Of a stretch of DNA of 64,000 nucleotides, positions 32,724 through 41,874 are shown piece by piece (position 1 is the stretch's first letter; each line of letters starts with the position of its first letter). A program made the position numbers and the translations under genes. This DNA is from Alistipes senegalensis (lineage in GTDB: Bacteria > Pseudomonadota > Gammaproteobacteria > Burkholderiales > Burkholderiaceae_D), in contig JAMPER010000001.1 of the NCBI GenBank assembly GCA_023664945.1, positions 403,551 to 467,550 of the forward strand, read 5' to 3'. A model generated the notes under the pieces. The model was not told the DNA's origin. It did not search any database and saw nothing but the letters and a program-made list of their open reading frames with translations.

Positions 32724-32750
32724 GTTGGCTCCGGAAAAGAAAGGGAGGGA

Positions 32751-32782
32751 TAAAAAGAAAGGGGCGCTTTACGCGCGCCCTT
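32751..32782 (-). terminator. Terminator after folD
   Basis: On the minus strand GGGCGC and GCGCCC flank a 7-nt loop (bases about 32763-32781) and are followed by TTTCTTTTTA. It separates folD from prlC. Confidence 0.7.
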
Positions 32783-32808
32783 GGATTGTACTGCGCCGGC
32801 CAGGCGGG

Positions 32809-33681
32809 TTATTTTGACGCCTGTTGTTTTTCCCGCAGTTTTTTTTCTGCCGCTTCAATGGTGTTGACCATCAGCATGGTAATGGTCATGGGACCGACGC
32901 CGCCGGGCACAGGGGAGATATAGCCGGCGACTTCCTTGGCGTTCGGGAAATCGACATCGCTCCAGAGTTTGCCGTTTTCATCACGTTCCACACCGACGTC
33001 AATAACCACAGCGCCGGGCTTGATCATGTCTGCCTTGATGAGGTTGCGTTGTCCGGTGGCGGCAATCAGGATGTCTGCCAGCCGGGTATGGTAGGCAAGG
33101 TCGCGCGTTTTGGAGTTGCAGATGGTAATGGTTGCGCCTGCCTGCAACAGCATCATGGCCATGGGTTTGCCGACGATATTGGAGGCACCGACGATGACAG
33201 CGTGCGCACCGGTGATTGGATAGTTGATGGATTCGAGCATTTTCATGACACCGTAAGGGGTGCAGGGGCGGATCTGGGGCCGGCCGGTCATGAGCATGCC
33301 TGCATTGACGACGTTAAAGCAATCGACATCTTTTTCCGGCTTGATGGCGGCAATGACTTTATGGGTGTCAATATGGGCAGGCAGCGGCAGCTGGACCAGG
33401 ATGCCGTGAATGGCCGGATCTTCGTTTAGGGCGTGAATCCGCTCAAGGAGGGCCGCTTCGCTGAAATCGGCATCATATTTTTCCAGAACAGAATAAATGC
33501 CCAGCGCGCTGGATGCTTTTTCCTTGTTCATTACATAAACCATGGAAGCGGCATTGTCGCCTACCAGAATGACAGCAAGTCCGGGTTTTTCGCCCTGTTC
33601 GGTCAGCTTTGCAGCGCGGGCCGCAATGTCGGCGCGCAATTTTTGCGCCAGCAGGTTTCCATTGATAATTTCGGCAGTCAT
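32809..33681 (-). CDS. folD: Bifunctional methylenetetrahydrofolate dehydrogenase / cyclohydrolase FolD
   Basis: FolD interconverts 5,10-methylene-, methenyl- and 10-formyl-tetrahydrofolate. The 290-aa protein has the catalytic tyrosine-lysine pair in [11 protein letters not shown], the QLPLPAHI and PEKDVDCFN segments, and the NADP-binding [28 protein letters not shown] closes the fold. It supplies 10-formyl-THF, which the fmt product encoded at 38.9-39.9 kb uses. A good promoter lies upstream and a terminator downstream, so it is probably transcribed alone. Confidence 0.97.
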   Translation of the reverse strand: MTAEIINGNLLAQKLRADIAARAAKLTEQGEKPGLAVILVGDNAASMVYVMNKEKASSALGIYSVLEKYDADFSEAALLERIHALNEDPAIHGILVQLPLPAHIDTHKVIAAIKPEKDVDCFNVVNAGMLMTGRPQIRPCTPYGVMKMLESINYPITGAHAVIVGASNIVGKPMAMMLLQAGATITICNSKTRDLAYHTRLADILIAATGQRNLIKADMIKPGAVVIDVGVERDENGKLWSDVDFPNAKEVAGYISPVPGGVGPMTITMLMVNTIEAAEKKLREKQQASK

Positions 33682-33719
33682 GTTATTTGTTCAAAGAAAA
33701 GCGGTTGAAAAAAGAGAGG

Positions 33720-33749
33720 ATTATATTTCCTGACGGGATGAATGGGCAA
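33720..33749 (-). promoter_or_regulatory. Sigma-70 promoter of folD
   Basis: Minus strand: -35 TTGCCC (33744-33749) and a perfect -10 TATAAT (33720-33725), 18 bases apart. The start falls about 30 bases before the folD ATG. Confidence 0.65.
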
Positions 33750-33845
33750 TGCTGTTTTTCAGTGCATGTATTTTATGGCTTGCCTGAAACGGAAGGTTTT
33801 TGGGATGCTTCGGTTTGTTTTGCCGTAAAACGGCAGGTATCCTGA

Positions 33846-33879
33846 CAAATAAACAGCCCCCGTGAAGACGGGGGCTGTT
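33846..33879 (-). terminator. Terminator of the cold-shock gene
   Basis: AACAGCCCCCGT (33852-33863) pairs with ACGGGGGCTGTT around a GAAG loop. On the minus strand the stem is followed by TATTTGTC. The tail is short but the stem is strong. Confidence 0.8.
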
Positions 33880-33896
33880 GCGGTATCCGGAAGCGA

Positions 33897-34100
33897 TCAG
33901 ACAGACTGAATATTGGAAGCCTGCTTGCCTTTGGGGCCCTGGGTTACTTCAAACTGAACTTTTTGCCCTTCTTTGAGGGTTTTGAATCCATTCATGTTGA
34001 TGGCAGAAAAATGCGCAAATAAATCTTCTCCGCCATCTTCCGGCGTAATAAAGCCAAAGCCTTTTGCATCATTAAACCACTTGACTGTTCCTATAGCCAT
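33897..34100 (-). CDS. cspA: Cold-shock domain protein (CspA family)
   Basis: This 67-aa single-domain RNA chaperone melts secondary structure in mRNA. RNP1 (KGFGFI) is at residues 13-18 and the RNP2 region (LFAHF, usually VFVHF) at 27-31. Like other csp genes it has a fairly long leader (about 80 nt from the predicted promoter) and a strong terminator close behind the stop. Which of the several Csp paralogues it is cannot be told. Confidence 0.95.
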   Translation of the reverse strand: MAIGTVKWFNDAKGFGFITPEDGGEDLFAHFSAINMNGFKTLKEGQKVQFEVTQGPKGKQASNIQSV

Positions 34101-34187
34101 AATAAAAGGGTCATCCTATAAAAATGCATTGTACTTGCCGGACTTATTGAAAAACGTGTACATTTTCCCCAAGTCAGCCCTTTTGAT

Positions 34188-34215
34188 ATCATACAATTGA
34201 CAATATATCGGGCAA
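34188..34215 (-). promoter_or_regulatory. Candidate promoter of the cold-shock gene
   Basis: Minus strand: -35 TTGCCC (34210-34215) and -10 TATGAT (34188-34193), 16 bases apart. The leader would be about 80 nt. Confidence 0.5.
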
Positions 34216-34441
34216 TTGCAGCTACCAATAAGCCATTGTTGGCGTAAAGAAATGCAAAGTCAAGCTTTTTCCCGGGAAAAGCGGGAAATATTGATTTATA
34301 TTAAGGCGTTTTGCGGCAGACAGCTGCAAGGGCGGGCATTTTTTTCCGCCCGCAGGCGGGAAAAGAGAAAATCGCGTAATATCCATTCTGCGTTTTGCGA
34401 TCACGCACAGTATTAAAACCACAGGGATTTACACTGGCAAA
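34216..34441. other. Non-coding spacer upstream of clpS
   Basis: The whole gap between the cold-shock gene and clpS is 341 bases (34101-34441). This half holds two GC-rich hairpin-prone stretches: a CCCGGG-centred palindrome near 34270-34276, and GCGGGC...GCCCGC at about 34333-34352 across seven T. A 66-codon open frame here shows no protein-like features. I found no convincing clpS promoter. Confidence 0.5.
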
Positions 34442-34750
34442 ATGGGAACACAGCAGGAAAACGGCATATTGCTTGAACAGGAGACCTTGCAGGCTGATCC
34501 GCCGCCGTTATATCGGGTTGTTCTCCTGAATGATGATTTTACACCGATGGAATTTGTGATTACGGTTCTTCAGAACTATTTTCACAAGGACAGGACAACG
34601 GCAACGCAGATTATGTTGCAGGTACATCATTCGGGGCGGGGAACCTGCGGGATTTTCCCCAAGGATATTGCCAGTACCAAAGTTGATCTGGTATTGGGTT
34701 ATGCCCGCAGCCACGGGCATCCGCTGCAATGCGTAATGGAGGAAGCATGA
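34442..34750 (+). CDS. clpS: ATP-dependent Clp protease adaptor ClpS
   Basis: ClpS delivers N-end rule substrates to ClpAP. The 102-aa protein has a flexible first 25 residues and then the folded core: [17 protein letters not shown], the ClpA-binding LQNYFHKDR, then [20 protein letters not shown]. The segment [11 protein letters not shown] forms the N-degron pocket. The stop overlaps the clpA start (ATGA), so both are made together. Confidence 0.96.
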   Translation: MGTQQENGILLEQETLQADPPPLYRVVLLNDDFTPMEFVITVLQNYFHKDRTTATQIMLQVHHSGRGTCGIFPKDIASTKVDLVLGYARSHGHPLQCVMEEA

Positions 34751-37065
34751 TTGCGCAAGAACTGGAAGTCAGCCTGCACATGGCCTTTGTGGAGGCCCGG
34801 CAGGCCCGCTATGAGTTTATTACGGTCGAGCATCTGCTTTTGGCCTTGCTGGATAATCCTTCGGCTTCGGAAGTGCTGAAGGCCTGCCATGCCAATCTGG
34901 AGGATCTCCGCAAGGTGCTGTCCAATTTTATCAGCGACAATACGCCGGTTGTGCCGGGAACGGCCGAGGTGGATACCCAGCCGACGCTGGGATTCCAGCG
35001 GGTGATTCAGCGGGCTATCATGCATGTGCAGTCGGCATCCGGCGGCAAGAAGGAGGTGAACGGTGCCAATGTGCTGGTGGCTATTTTTGGCGAAAAGGAT
35101 TCTCATGCGGTTTATTATTTGCACCAGCAGGGAGTGACGCGCCTGGATGTCGTGAATTTTATTTCCCACGGTGTGCGCAAGGCGGCGCAGCAGGAACCGC
35201 AGAAAGTAACGGAAAAGGCAGGGGAGGCGGATGCCGGTGAAACAGCCGACAGGGAAACGGCGCTTGACCAGTATACCCGGAACCTGAACAGCCAGGCGTT
35301 GTCCGGACGGATTGATCCGTTGATTGGGCGGGAAGAGGAGCTTGACAGGGTTATTCAGGTTTTGTGCCGTCGCCGGAAGAATAATCCGCTTCTGGTGGGT
35401 GAGGCAGGTGTTGGGAAGACGGCGATTGCAGAAGGGCTGGCGTGGCGCATTACGCAGGGAGATGTGCCGGAGATATTGCACAAGGCGGTGGTGTATGAGC
35501 TGGATATGGGCGCGCTTTTGGCGGGTACCAAGTACCGGGGCGATTTTGAACAGCGGTTGAAAGCGGTGCTCAAACAGCTTGACGATAATCCCCATGCGAT
35601 TCTTTTCATTGATGAAATCCATACGATTATCGGCGCGGGGTCGGCTTCGGGAGGAACGCTGGATGTTTCCAATCTGTTAAAGCCGGCCCTTTCCAGCGGC
35701 CAGATGAAATGTATTGGCGCGACGACATTCAGCGAGTTTCGCGGGGTTTTCGAGAAGGATCATGCCTTGGCCAGGCGTTTCCAGAAAATTGATATTCATG
35801 AGCCGACGATTGAACAGACGGTGCAGATTTTGCGCGGGCTGAAATCCCGATTTGAAGATCACCACAATGTCCGTTATTCCGCCTCGGCGCTGACGACGGC
35901 GGCGGAGCTTTCGGCCAGGTTTATCAATGACCGCCATTTGCCGGACAAGGCGATTGATGTGATTGACGAGGCTGGCGCGGCCCAGCGCATTTTGCCGAAA
36001 TCGCGGCAGAAGAAAACGATTGGCAGGGCAGAGATTGAGGAGATTATTTCCAAGATTGCGCGGATTCCTCCCCAGACGGTCAGCCAGGATGACAGGAGCA
36101 AGCTGCAAAGCCTGGACAGGGATTTGAAGAATACGGTGTTCGGGCAGGATGATGCGATTGATGCGCTGGCTGCCAGTATCAAGATGGCGCGGGCGGGCCT
36201 GGGCAAGACGGACAAGCCGATTGGCGCTTTTCTGTTTTCCGGCCCGACAGGCGTCGGCAAGACGGAAGTGGCCCGGCAGCTGGCTTTTATTCTGGGGATT
36301 GACCTGGTCCGTTTTGATATGTCCGAATACATGGAACGCCATGCGGTAAGCCGCCTGATTGGCGCACCGCCCGGCTATGTGGGCTTTGACCAGGGCGGAT
36401 TGCTGACGGAGGCGATTACCAAGAAGCCGCATGCGGTGTTGCTTTTGGATGAAATTGAGAAGGCGCATCCGGATATTTTCAATGTGCTGCTCCAGGTGAT
36501 GGATCATGGCAGCCTGACAGACAATAATGGGAGGAAGGCGGATTTCCGCAATACCATTATTATCATGACGACCAATGCGGGAGCGGAAAGCCTGCAAAAA
36601 TCCAGTATGGGCTTTACCAACCAGAAGCAGCAAGGCGATGAAATGGCTGATATCAAGCGCATGTTCACGCCGGAGTTCCGCAACCGGCTTGATGCGATTA
36701 TCAGTTTCCGGGCGCTGGATGAGGAGATTATTCTCAGGGTGGTGGACAAGTTCCTGATTCAGCTGGAAGAGCAGCTCCGCGAAAAGAAAGTGGAGGCGGT
36801 TTTTACTGACCGGTTAAGGCAGTATCTGGCGAGAAAAGGGTTTGATCCGCTGATGGGCGCACGGCCGATGCTGCGCCTGATTCAGGATTTGATTCGCCGT
36901 GCCCTGGCAGACGAGCTGCTTTTCGGCAGGCTGGTTGCAGGCGGGGCGGTTGTGGTGGATCTGGATGACCAGGATGCTGTCCGGCTTGATTTCCCGGCGG
37001 ATCCGGATGGCCGGAAATCCCGCGTGGTTCAGGAAAATGAGGCGGATTTGGCTGAAATAGGCTGA
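34747..37065 (+). CDS. clpA: ATP-dependent Clp protease ATP-binding subunit ClpA
   Basis: ClpA is the AAA+ unfoldase that feeds proteins to ClpP. The 772-aa protein has an N-terminal Clp_N repeat domain, a first AAA module with GEAGVGKT at residues 218-225 and a second with GPTGVGKT at 499-506. The arginine-finger-containing [13 protein letters not shown] segment is present. The start is set at MIAQELEVS by the four-base overlap with clpS. The stop is 9 bases from the convergent polyferredoxin stop; a run of seven T follows the stop but no clear stem is visible. Confidence 0.97.
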   Translation: MIAQELEVSLHMAFVEARQARYEFITVEHLLLALLDNPSASEVLKACHANLEDLRKVLSNFISDNTPVVPGTAEVDTQPTLGFQRVIQRAIMHVQSASGGKKEVNGANVLVAIFGEKDSHAVYYLHQQGVTRLDVVNFISHGVRKAAQQEPQKVTEKAGEADAGETADRETALDQYTRNLNSQALSGRIDPLIGREEELDRVIQVLCRRRKNNPLLVGEAGVGKTAIAEGLAWRITQGDVPEILHKAVVYELDMGALLAGTKYRGDFEQRLKAVLKQLDDNPHAILFIDEIHTIIGAGSASGGTLDVSNLLKPALSSGQMKCIGATTFSEFRGVFEKDHALARRFQKIDIHEPTIEQTVQILRGLKSRFEDHHNVRYSASALTTAAELSARFINDRHLPDKAIDVIDEAGAAQRILPKSRQKKTIGRAEIEEIISKIARIPPQTVSQDDRSKLQSLDRDLKNTVFGQDDAIDALAASIKMARAGLGKTDKPIGAFLFSGPTGVGKTEVARQLAFILGIDLVRFDMSEYMERHAVSRLIGAPPGYVGFDQGGLLTEAITKKPHAVLLLDEIEKAHPDIFNVLLQVMDHGSLTDNNGRKADFRNTIIIMTTNAGAESLQKSSMGFTNQKQQGDEMADIKRMFTPEFRNRLDAIISFRALDEEIILRVVDKFLIQLEEQLREKKVEAVFTDRLRQYLARKGFDPLMGARPMLRLIQDLIRRALADELLFGRLVAGGAVVVDLDDQDAVRLDFPADPDGRKSRVVQENEADLAEIG

Positions 37066-37074
37066 GCTGTTTTT

Positions 37075-38403
37075 TTAGAGATAAAGCCCGGCAGCGGTCC
37101 ACGCGGCAGCCAGCCCGCAGGGAGCGATGCTGTAAAGGAGCATGGCGGGTGTTGCGTTTTGCCTGTTTCCCCGGTGGATGAGCTGCCATCCCAGCCAGAG
37201 TGAGTACACCAGTGATGCTCCCAGAAATGGGAGCTGGCACAGCAGTATTTTTTCCTGCCGGATTGCCGGGAAGGCAGACGCTATGGCTGATGAGGCCGGT
37301 CCCAGGAAGAGCAGGACACCGGCAAGCGGGATCAGCCCCAAAGACAGGTGTTTCCAGGAAAGGGCGGCGCAGGAGAGTGCGCGGCAGGCCAGCCGGATAA
37401 AAGACCAGGCGAAGGCACCGGCCAGCAGCATCCCGGCGGCAAGCAGGCCAAGCCGGGCAGGCAGGCTTGTGATGGGGAGGGTGTTTTCTGTGAGCCGTTC
37501 CAGGAAAAGAGCGGCGACACTCAGCCCCGGCATACTGAACAGCAAGGTGAAGGCTTCGGCATTTGTGATGGCCGGGGAGGAAGCGGACAGGATTTCGGCT
37601 CCCGGTTTACGGACAGCGAGATCCACGGCTTCCCGGTAACCGCTGCACCGGCCGCAGGCATGGCAGGCAGCGGCGCTTTTCATCTGTTTGACAGGAATGA
37701 GCGGCGCGCAGACGGGATGTTCGGACGGCGGAGGACTGCTTTGCCATTTGTGCTGATCTACCCGGAAATGGAGGAGGGCGAGCCGGGCAGAAAAACGGAA
37801 GGCGGCGTTGGCAGGGCACAGGTACATGCACCATATTCGCCGGCCGTTTCCGTATAGGAAGCCGGTAAGCATGGCCGCCAGCGTGATGATGCCCAGAATG
37901 ATGGCGGTTGCGTTGTAGTTGCGTGCCGCGCCGGACAGGGCAAGCGACAGGCTGTACAAAAGCCACATCAGGGCGGGCCATTTTGGCCAGCGTATCCAGC
38001 GGGGGATCAGGCGGTGCTGCCCATACCGGCTGATGGTTTCTGTCAGTGCGCCTTCGGGGCAACATACGCCGCACCAGAAGCGGCCAAACAGCATGCTGGA
38101 GAGCATGATGAGCGGCCAGCCGATTCCCCAGAAGGCCAGGACAGAAAAGGTTGGCAGGTTGTTGGGGTGAAGGCTGCCTGTGTTTCCCAGGGAAAAACAG
38201 GCAGGGGCAAGCAGCAGGAACAGGTAGAGCATTATCATGCCCCACTGGATGGCAGTAATGATGTGCCGGTGCGTTTTCATTGCCCGGCCAAGGCGTGCCG
38301 GGAAGGAAAGCGGCAAAGTGCCTTGTTTATGTAGCATCGGTTGTTTTCCAATGCCTGCCGGCTGGCGGGGCTGTTTCCTGTTTTTTCCGGAGAAACGCAG
38401 CAT
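37075..38403 (-). CDS. Membrane polyferredoxin-like 4Fe-4S protein (NapH/NosR-type core)
   Basis: The 442-aa frame encodes a protein with about eight to nine membrane helices. Two CxxxCP motifs are present (WCGVCCPEGAL near residue 110 and WCMYLCPANA near 195), typical of the Fer4_5 domain of NapH, NosR and related electron-transfer proteins. A later CHACGRC cluster has three closely spaced cysteines but no usual partner CP motif. These proteins pass electrons across or along the inner membrane. No nap, nos, cco or copper genes are nearby, so its partner is unknown. The start is uncertain: methionines at 38337 and 38280 are alternatives. Confidence 0.7.
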   Translation of the reverse strand: MLRFSGKNRKQPRQPAGIGKQPMLHKQGTLPLSFPARLGRAMKTHRHIITAIQWGMIMLYLFLLLAPACFSLGNTGSLHPNNLPTFSVLAFWGIGWPLIMLSSMLFGRFWCGVCCPEGALTETISRYGQHRLIPRWIRWPKWPALMWLLYSLSLALSGAARNYNATAIILGIITLAAMLTGFLYGNGRRIWCMYLCPANAAFRFSARLALLHFRVDQHKWQSSPPPSEHPVCAPLIPVKQMKSAAACHACGRCSGYREAVDLAVRKPGAEILSASSPAITNAEAFTLLFSMPGLSVAALFLERLTENTLPITSLPARLGLLAAGMLLAGAFAWSFIRLACRALSCAALSWKHLSLGLIPLAGVLLFLGPASSAIASAFPAIRQEKILLCQLPFLGASLVYSLWLGWQLIHRGNRQNATPAMLLYSIAPCGLAAAWTAAGLYL

Positions 38404-38440
38404 GGGGGCCTGGGGCCATGTCAGGTTTTAACGGATGGGG

Positions 38441-38908
38441 TTATCCGCCAAAGCGGCCCTGTGCGGCCATTTCGCGAATAAGGCGAATGGTGTCAATATC
38501 GGCTTCTTTCCAGGCTTTTCGCCGGAAATCGTGGTAGAAGGCTTCGGGCCCTTCTTCCGGCGCGGTATCTTCATAGGCGAAGCGGACAAACAGCCGTTCG
38601 GGCTGCGGTTCCTCAATGGTTATTTCCAGTGTGGAAGCGAGGATATCCGGCTGTTCAGGAATCTGGATGTGTATCCGGCTAAGCGGGAGGTAGTGGGCAT
38701 GGTCGTTGACGGTGAGGTCGCCAAATTTCAGGCGGCGCGATACGGTGTTGGTTGAGCGCGCCACAATGGTGCAGGAATCCAGGTGCGGAATGAAAAGCGC
38801 CGGTTCTTCTGTGCGCAGGACCAGGCCGAGCCACAGTTGCTCACGGGTCAGCGGTTCGATACGGGGATCCGCCGGGTTGTTGATTTCGATTAAGTGTTCA
38901 AATTTCAT
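38441..38908 (-). CDS. SRPBCC superfamily protein, DUF1857/AtaL-like
   Basis: The 155-aa protein starts with the family opening MKFEHLIEIN and continues with LTREQLWLGLVLRTEEP and a C-terminal helix (DIDTIRLIREMAAQGRFG). These fit the DUF1857 (AtaL-like) branch of the START-like SRPBCC fold, which binds hydrophobic ligands. No catalytic role is established. It follows fmt by 12 bases on the same strand, so it is probably the end of the def-fmt unit. Confidence 0.75.
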   Translation of the reverse strand: MKFEHLIEINNPADPRIEPLTREQLWLGLVLRTEEPALFIPHLDSCTIVARSTNTVSRRLKFGDLTVNDHAHYLPLSRIHIQIPEQPDILASTLEITIEEPQPERLFVRFAYEDTAPEEGPEAFYHDFRRKAWKEADIDTIRLIREMAAQGRFGG

Positions 38909-38920
38909 TGGGCATACCGG

Positions 38921-39874
38921 TCAGGAAAATTGGCCGTTTTCCAGGGGAAATCCCCGGATAAATTCGTGGGCGGGCAGGCGTTTTCCGCCGGGTTTTTGGA
39001 GTTCTGTGATTCGCAACAGGCTGCCCTGGCAGGCAACCAGCACGCCTTCGTTTGCATTGGCCGCAACGATTTTGCCTGCGGCAAGCGGGGCAGTTGCCGG
39101 CAGCGGCTCGGCATTCCATATTTTCAGCAGGGTATTGCCAAAGGCGGCCTGTGCGCCGGGAAAGGGGTTCAAGGCGCGGATTTTGGCAGCAACGGCGGCA
39201 GCTGGCAGCGAGAATTCCAGGCGGGCCTCGTTTTTCATGATTTTGGCTGCGTAACTGGCCAGGTTATGGTCCTGGGGCCGGGGATGCAGGCTGTTTTCCT
39301 TTAGCGCTTCCAGCGCACGGCAGATCATTTCCCCGCCCAGGGAAGCGAGTTTGTCGTGCAGTGTCGAGGCGGTATCGTCCGGTGCGATTGCAAGCGCCTG
39401 CTGCATCAGGACGGGGCCGGTATCTAGGCCTTCTTCCATTTGCATGATGGAGATGCCGGTTTCTGTGTCGCCTGCTTCGATGGCTCTTTGTATGGGGGCG
39501 GCACCCCGCCATTTGGGCAGGAGGGAGGCGTGGATGTTGACGCAGCCCAGGCGGGGAAGGACCAGCATCCAGGGGGGCAAGATCAGTCCGTAGGCTGCCA
39601 CAACCATGACGTCTGGCTTAAGGTGTTCAAGCTGGCGGCAGGCTGCCAGGGCGGCATCCTGGTGCGGGCCGTCCAGGCGAAGCGAAGGCGGCTGCAAGAC
39701 GGGGATATGGCGGGTTTGCGCCAGTTGTTTGATGGCTGACGCCTGCATTTGCATTCCCCGGCCTTTCGGCCGGTCGGGCTGGGTGAGTACCAGCGGGATG
39801 TCGAATCCGGCTTCAAGGAGGGCTGCCAGTGCTGTGGCGGCGAATTCAGGGGTGCCGGCAAAAATGGTTTTCAT
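38921..39874 (-). CDS. fmt: Methionyl-tRNA formyltransferase
   Basis: Fmt formylates initiator Met-tRNA with 10-formyl-THF. The 317-aa protein has the N-terminal Rossmann start IFAGTPEFAATALAALLEAG, the loop SLLPKWRGAAPIQRAI with catalytic residues, and a C-terminal OB-like domain. It overlaps the def stop by four bases, giving the classic def-fmt pair. folD, a source of its formyl donor, is 6 kb away. Confidence 0.97.
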   Translation of the reverse strand: MKTIFAGTPEFAATALAALLEAGFDIPLVLTQPDRPKGRGMQMQASAIKQLAQTRHIPVLQPPSLRLDGPHQDAALAACRQLEHLKPDVMVVAAYGLILPPWMLVLPRLGCVNIHASLLPKWRGAAPIQRAIEAGDTETGISIMQMEEGLDTGPVLMQQALAIAPDDTASTLHDKLASLGGEMICRALEALKENSLHPRPQDHNLASYAAKIMKNEARLEFSLPAAAVAAKIRALNPFPGAQAAFGNTLLKIWNAEPLPATAPLAAGKIVAANANEGVLVACQGSLLRITELQKPGGKRLPAHEFIRGFPLENGQFS

Positions 39875-40398
39875 CGTTTTTTCCCTGCTTTTTTGGCTTG
39901 TTCCCGTTTTTCCTTGAGCATCCGGGTTTTGATGCGGTTGCGTTTTAACGGGGAAAGGTAGTCCACAAAGAGGGCGCCGTTGAGATGGTCTATTTCATGT
40001 TGCAGGCAGACGGCCATCAGCCCTTCGGCCCGGGTATCAAAAAAACGGCCGATGATGTCCTGGGCGCGGACGGTGATGCGCGCCGGCCTTTCTACTGATT
40101 CATACACGCCGGGGACGGAGAGGCAGCCTTCCTCATGGAAGGCTTTTTCGTCGCTGACGGAGAGAATCACCGGATTGATGAAGGTTTGCAGGGAATGGCG
40201 TTCTTCCGAGACGTCAATGATAATGATTTGTTCGTGGACATTGACTTGCGGCGCTGCCAGGCCGATTCCGGGAGCTTCGTACATGGTTTGCGCCATGTCG
40301 TCAACTAGGGTTTTCAGGCGCGCGTCAAAGACGGTGACCGGGCGGCAGGCCTGTTGCAGCCTCGGGTCGGGATAGCGCAGGATAGGTAAACGCGACAT
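39871..40398 (-). CDS. def: Peptide deformylase
   Basis: This metalloenzyme removes the formyl group from new proteins. The 175-aa protein has all three motifs: GIGLAAPQ at residues 45-52, EGCLSVPG with the metal ligand C92, and HEIDH with H134, E135 and H138. The C-terminus is basic (KEKREQAKKAGKKR), as expected for ribosome binding. It is divergent from dprA across about 140 bases. Confidence 0.97.
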   Translation of the reverse strand: MSRLPILRYPDPRLQQACRPVTVFDARLKTLVDDMAQTMYEAPGIGLAAPQVNVHEQIIIIDVSEERHSLQTFINPVILSVSDEKAFHEEGCLSVPGVYESVERPARITVRAQDIIGRFFDTRAEGLMAVCLQHEIDHLNGALFVDYLSPLKRNRIKTRMLKEKREQAKKAGKKR

Positions 40399-40540
40399 GC
40401 TTTTTTGTCAGGTTGCAGGCAGGTTTTACCGGCGTTGCTCTTTTGTTTATACAGGGAAAAAGTGTAGCATACCTGCTTTTGACCTGCTTATACAGGGCGG
40501 TTTGCCTGTTTGTGTTTCAGCCAATTGACGAGGGAAAGGG

Positions 40541-41677
40541 ATGCAACGGATAAAACAGGCAGCCTTGCCTGATGAGGAATTGCCAGCCTGGGTGCGCCTT
40601 TTGGCGACAGAAGGGGTGGGATCAGGCACGGCAAGGAATCTGCTTGCTGCTTTCGGGCTGCCGCAGGAAATTTTTTCCGCTTCGTTTTCCCGTCTTGAAA
40701 AGGTGGTGCCGGAAAAGATTGCCAGGCGGCTGTTGTCGCCGCCAACGGACGCGGTTTTGCAACAGATTGACAAAACCTGCGAATGGGCAGCCAAAGATGG
40801 CAACCGGATTCTGACGCTGGCGGATACGGCGTATCCCGCCGCTTTGCTTGAGGTGCCGGATCCGCCGGTTATGCTCTATGTGAAGGGGCGGGTATCGCTG
40901 CTTTCGCAGCCTGCCCTTGCGATTGTCGGCAGCCGCAACGCTACCCGGCAGGGATGCCGTGATGCGGAGAGTTTTGCCAGGGCGCTGGGGCAGGCAGGCT
41001 GGACGATTGTTTCCGGCATGGCGTGGGGGGTTGATGCCGCAGCCCATGCCGGCGGGCTGGCTTCGCCTGCATCCACGATTGCCGTTATCGGCACCGGAGC
41101 AGATATTATTTATCCTTCCCGCAATGAGGCGTTGGCCCGGCGTATTGCGGAGGAGGGGTGCATGATAAGCGAATATCCGCTGGGGGTGGCGGCGCTGGCG
41201 GCCAATTTTCCCCGGCGTAACCGTATTATCAGCGGTCTTTCGCGGGGGGTGCTGGTGATTGAGGCGGCAGCCCGTTCCGGTTCGCTGATTACGGCGCATG
41301 TGGCGGCAGAGCAGGGCAGGGAGGTATTTGCGGTTCCCGGTTCGATTCATTCCCCTTTGTCGAGAGGATGCCACCGGCTGATCAGGGAGGGCGCCAAGCT
41401 GGTGGAAACGGCACAGGATATTCTGGAGGAATTGCCTTGCCCGGCCCCGGCTTTGGGCGGGAAGCAGGAAGCAGAGGCGGAGGCGGCAGAGGAAGTGCCG
41501 GTTGACGGGGAAAAAGCCAGGATATTGGCGGCGCTTGGGTTTTCTCCGGCAGATCCGGACAGTTTGTCTGAACAGCTGAATATGGATGTGGTCGGTCTTT
41601 CCAGCGCTTTGCTGGAAATGGAGATGGACGGGCTGATTGAACGCCTGCCCGGCGGGCAGTACAGCAGGCTGCTTTAG
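40541..41677 (+). CDS. dprA: DNA processing protein DprA (Smf)
   Basis: DprA protects incoming single-stranded DNA and loads RecA during transformation. The 378-aa protein has a helical N-terminal domain, the Rossmann-like DprA core (LAIVGSRNATRQG, SGMAWGVDAAAHAG, FPRRNRIISGLS) and a C-terminal winged-helix domain after about residue 300. The presence of dprA does not by itself show natural competence. The ATG follows an AGGGAAAGGG ribosome binding site. Confidence 0.96.
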   Translation: MQRIKQAALPDEELPAWVRLLATEGVGSGTARNLLAAFGLPQEIFSASFSRLEKVVPEKIARRLLSPPTDAVLQQIDKTCEWAAKDGNRILTLADTAYPAALLEVPDPPVMLYVKGRVSLLSQPALAIVGSRNATRQGCRDAESFARALGQAGWTIVSGMAWGVDAAAHAGGLASPASTIAVIGTGADIIYPSRNEALARRIAEEGCMISEYPLGVAALAANFPRRNRIISGLSRGVLVIEAAARSGSLITAHVAAEQGREVFAVPGSIHSPLSRGCHRLIREGAKLVETAQDILEELPCPAPALGGKQEAEAEAAEEVPVDGEKARILAALGFSPADPDSLSEQLNMDVVGLSSALLEMEMDGLIERLPGGQYSRLL

Positions 41678-41736
41678 AGGAAAATTTTTTGATGGCGTTC
41701 CCAAAAAAGGACGGGACTGTGTTTCAATACCCGACA

Positions 41737-41791
41737 TGCCGGCAAATGGCCGGCAAGCCCGGTTATGGCCTGCCCGGGATGATTTTTTTCA
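41737..41791 (+). terminator. Possible terminator after dprA
   Basis: A 7-bp hairpin TGCCGGC (41737-41743) / GCCGGCA (41749-41755) is followed by a weaker CCCGG/CCGGG stem and then seven T at about 41785-41791. Termination here is plausible but not certain. Confidence 0.45.
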
Positions 41792-41874
41792 AGCGGGAAA
41801 CGTTTTTTTGCCTGTCATACCCAAACAGCCGGGAAGGCCGGGCGGGTTAAGTCGATAATGTTGAATTGGTTTTT

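Noticed and set aside
34216..34416. 66-codon open frame before clpS.
   Set aside because: It is basic with no protein-like pattern, overlaps hairpin-forming sequence and has no ribosome binding site.
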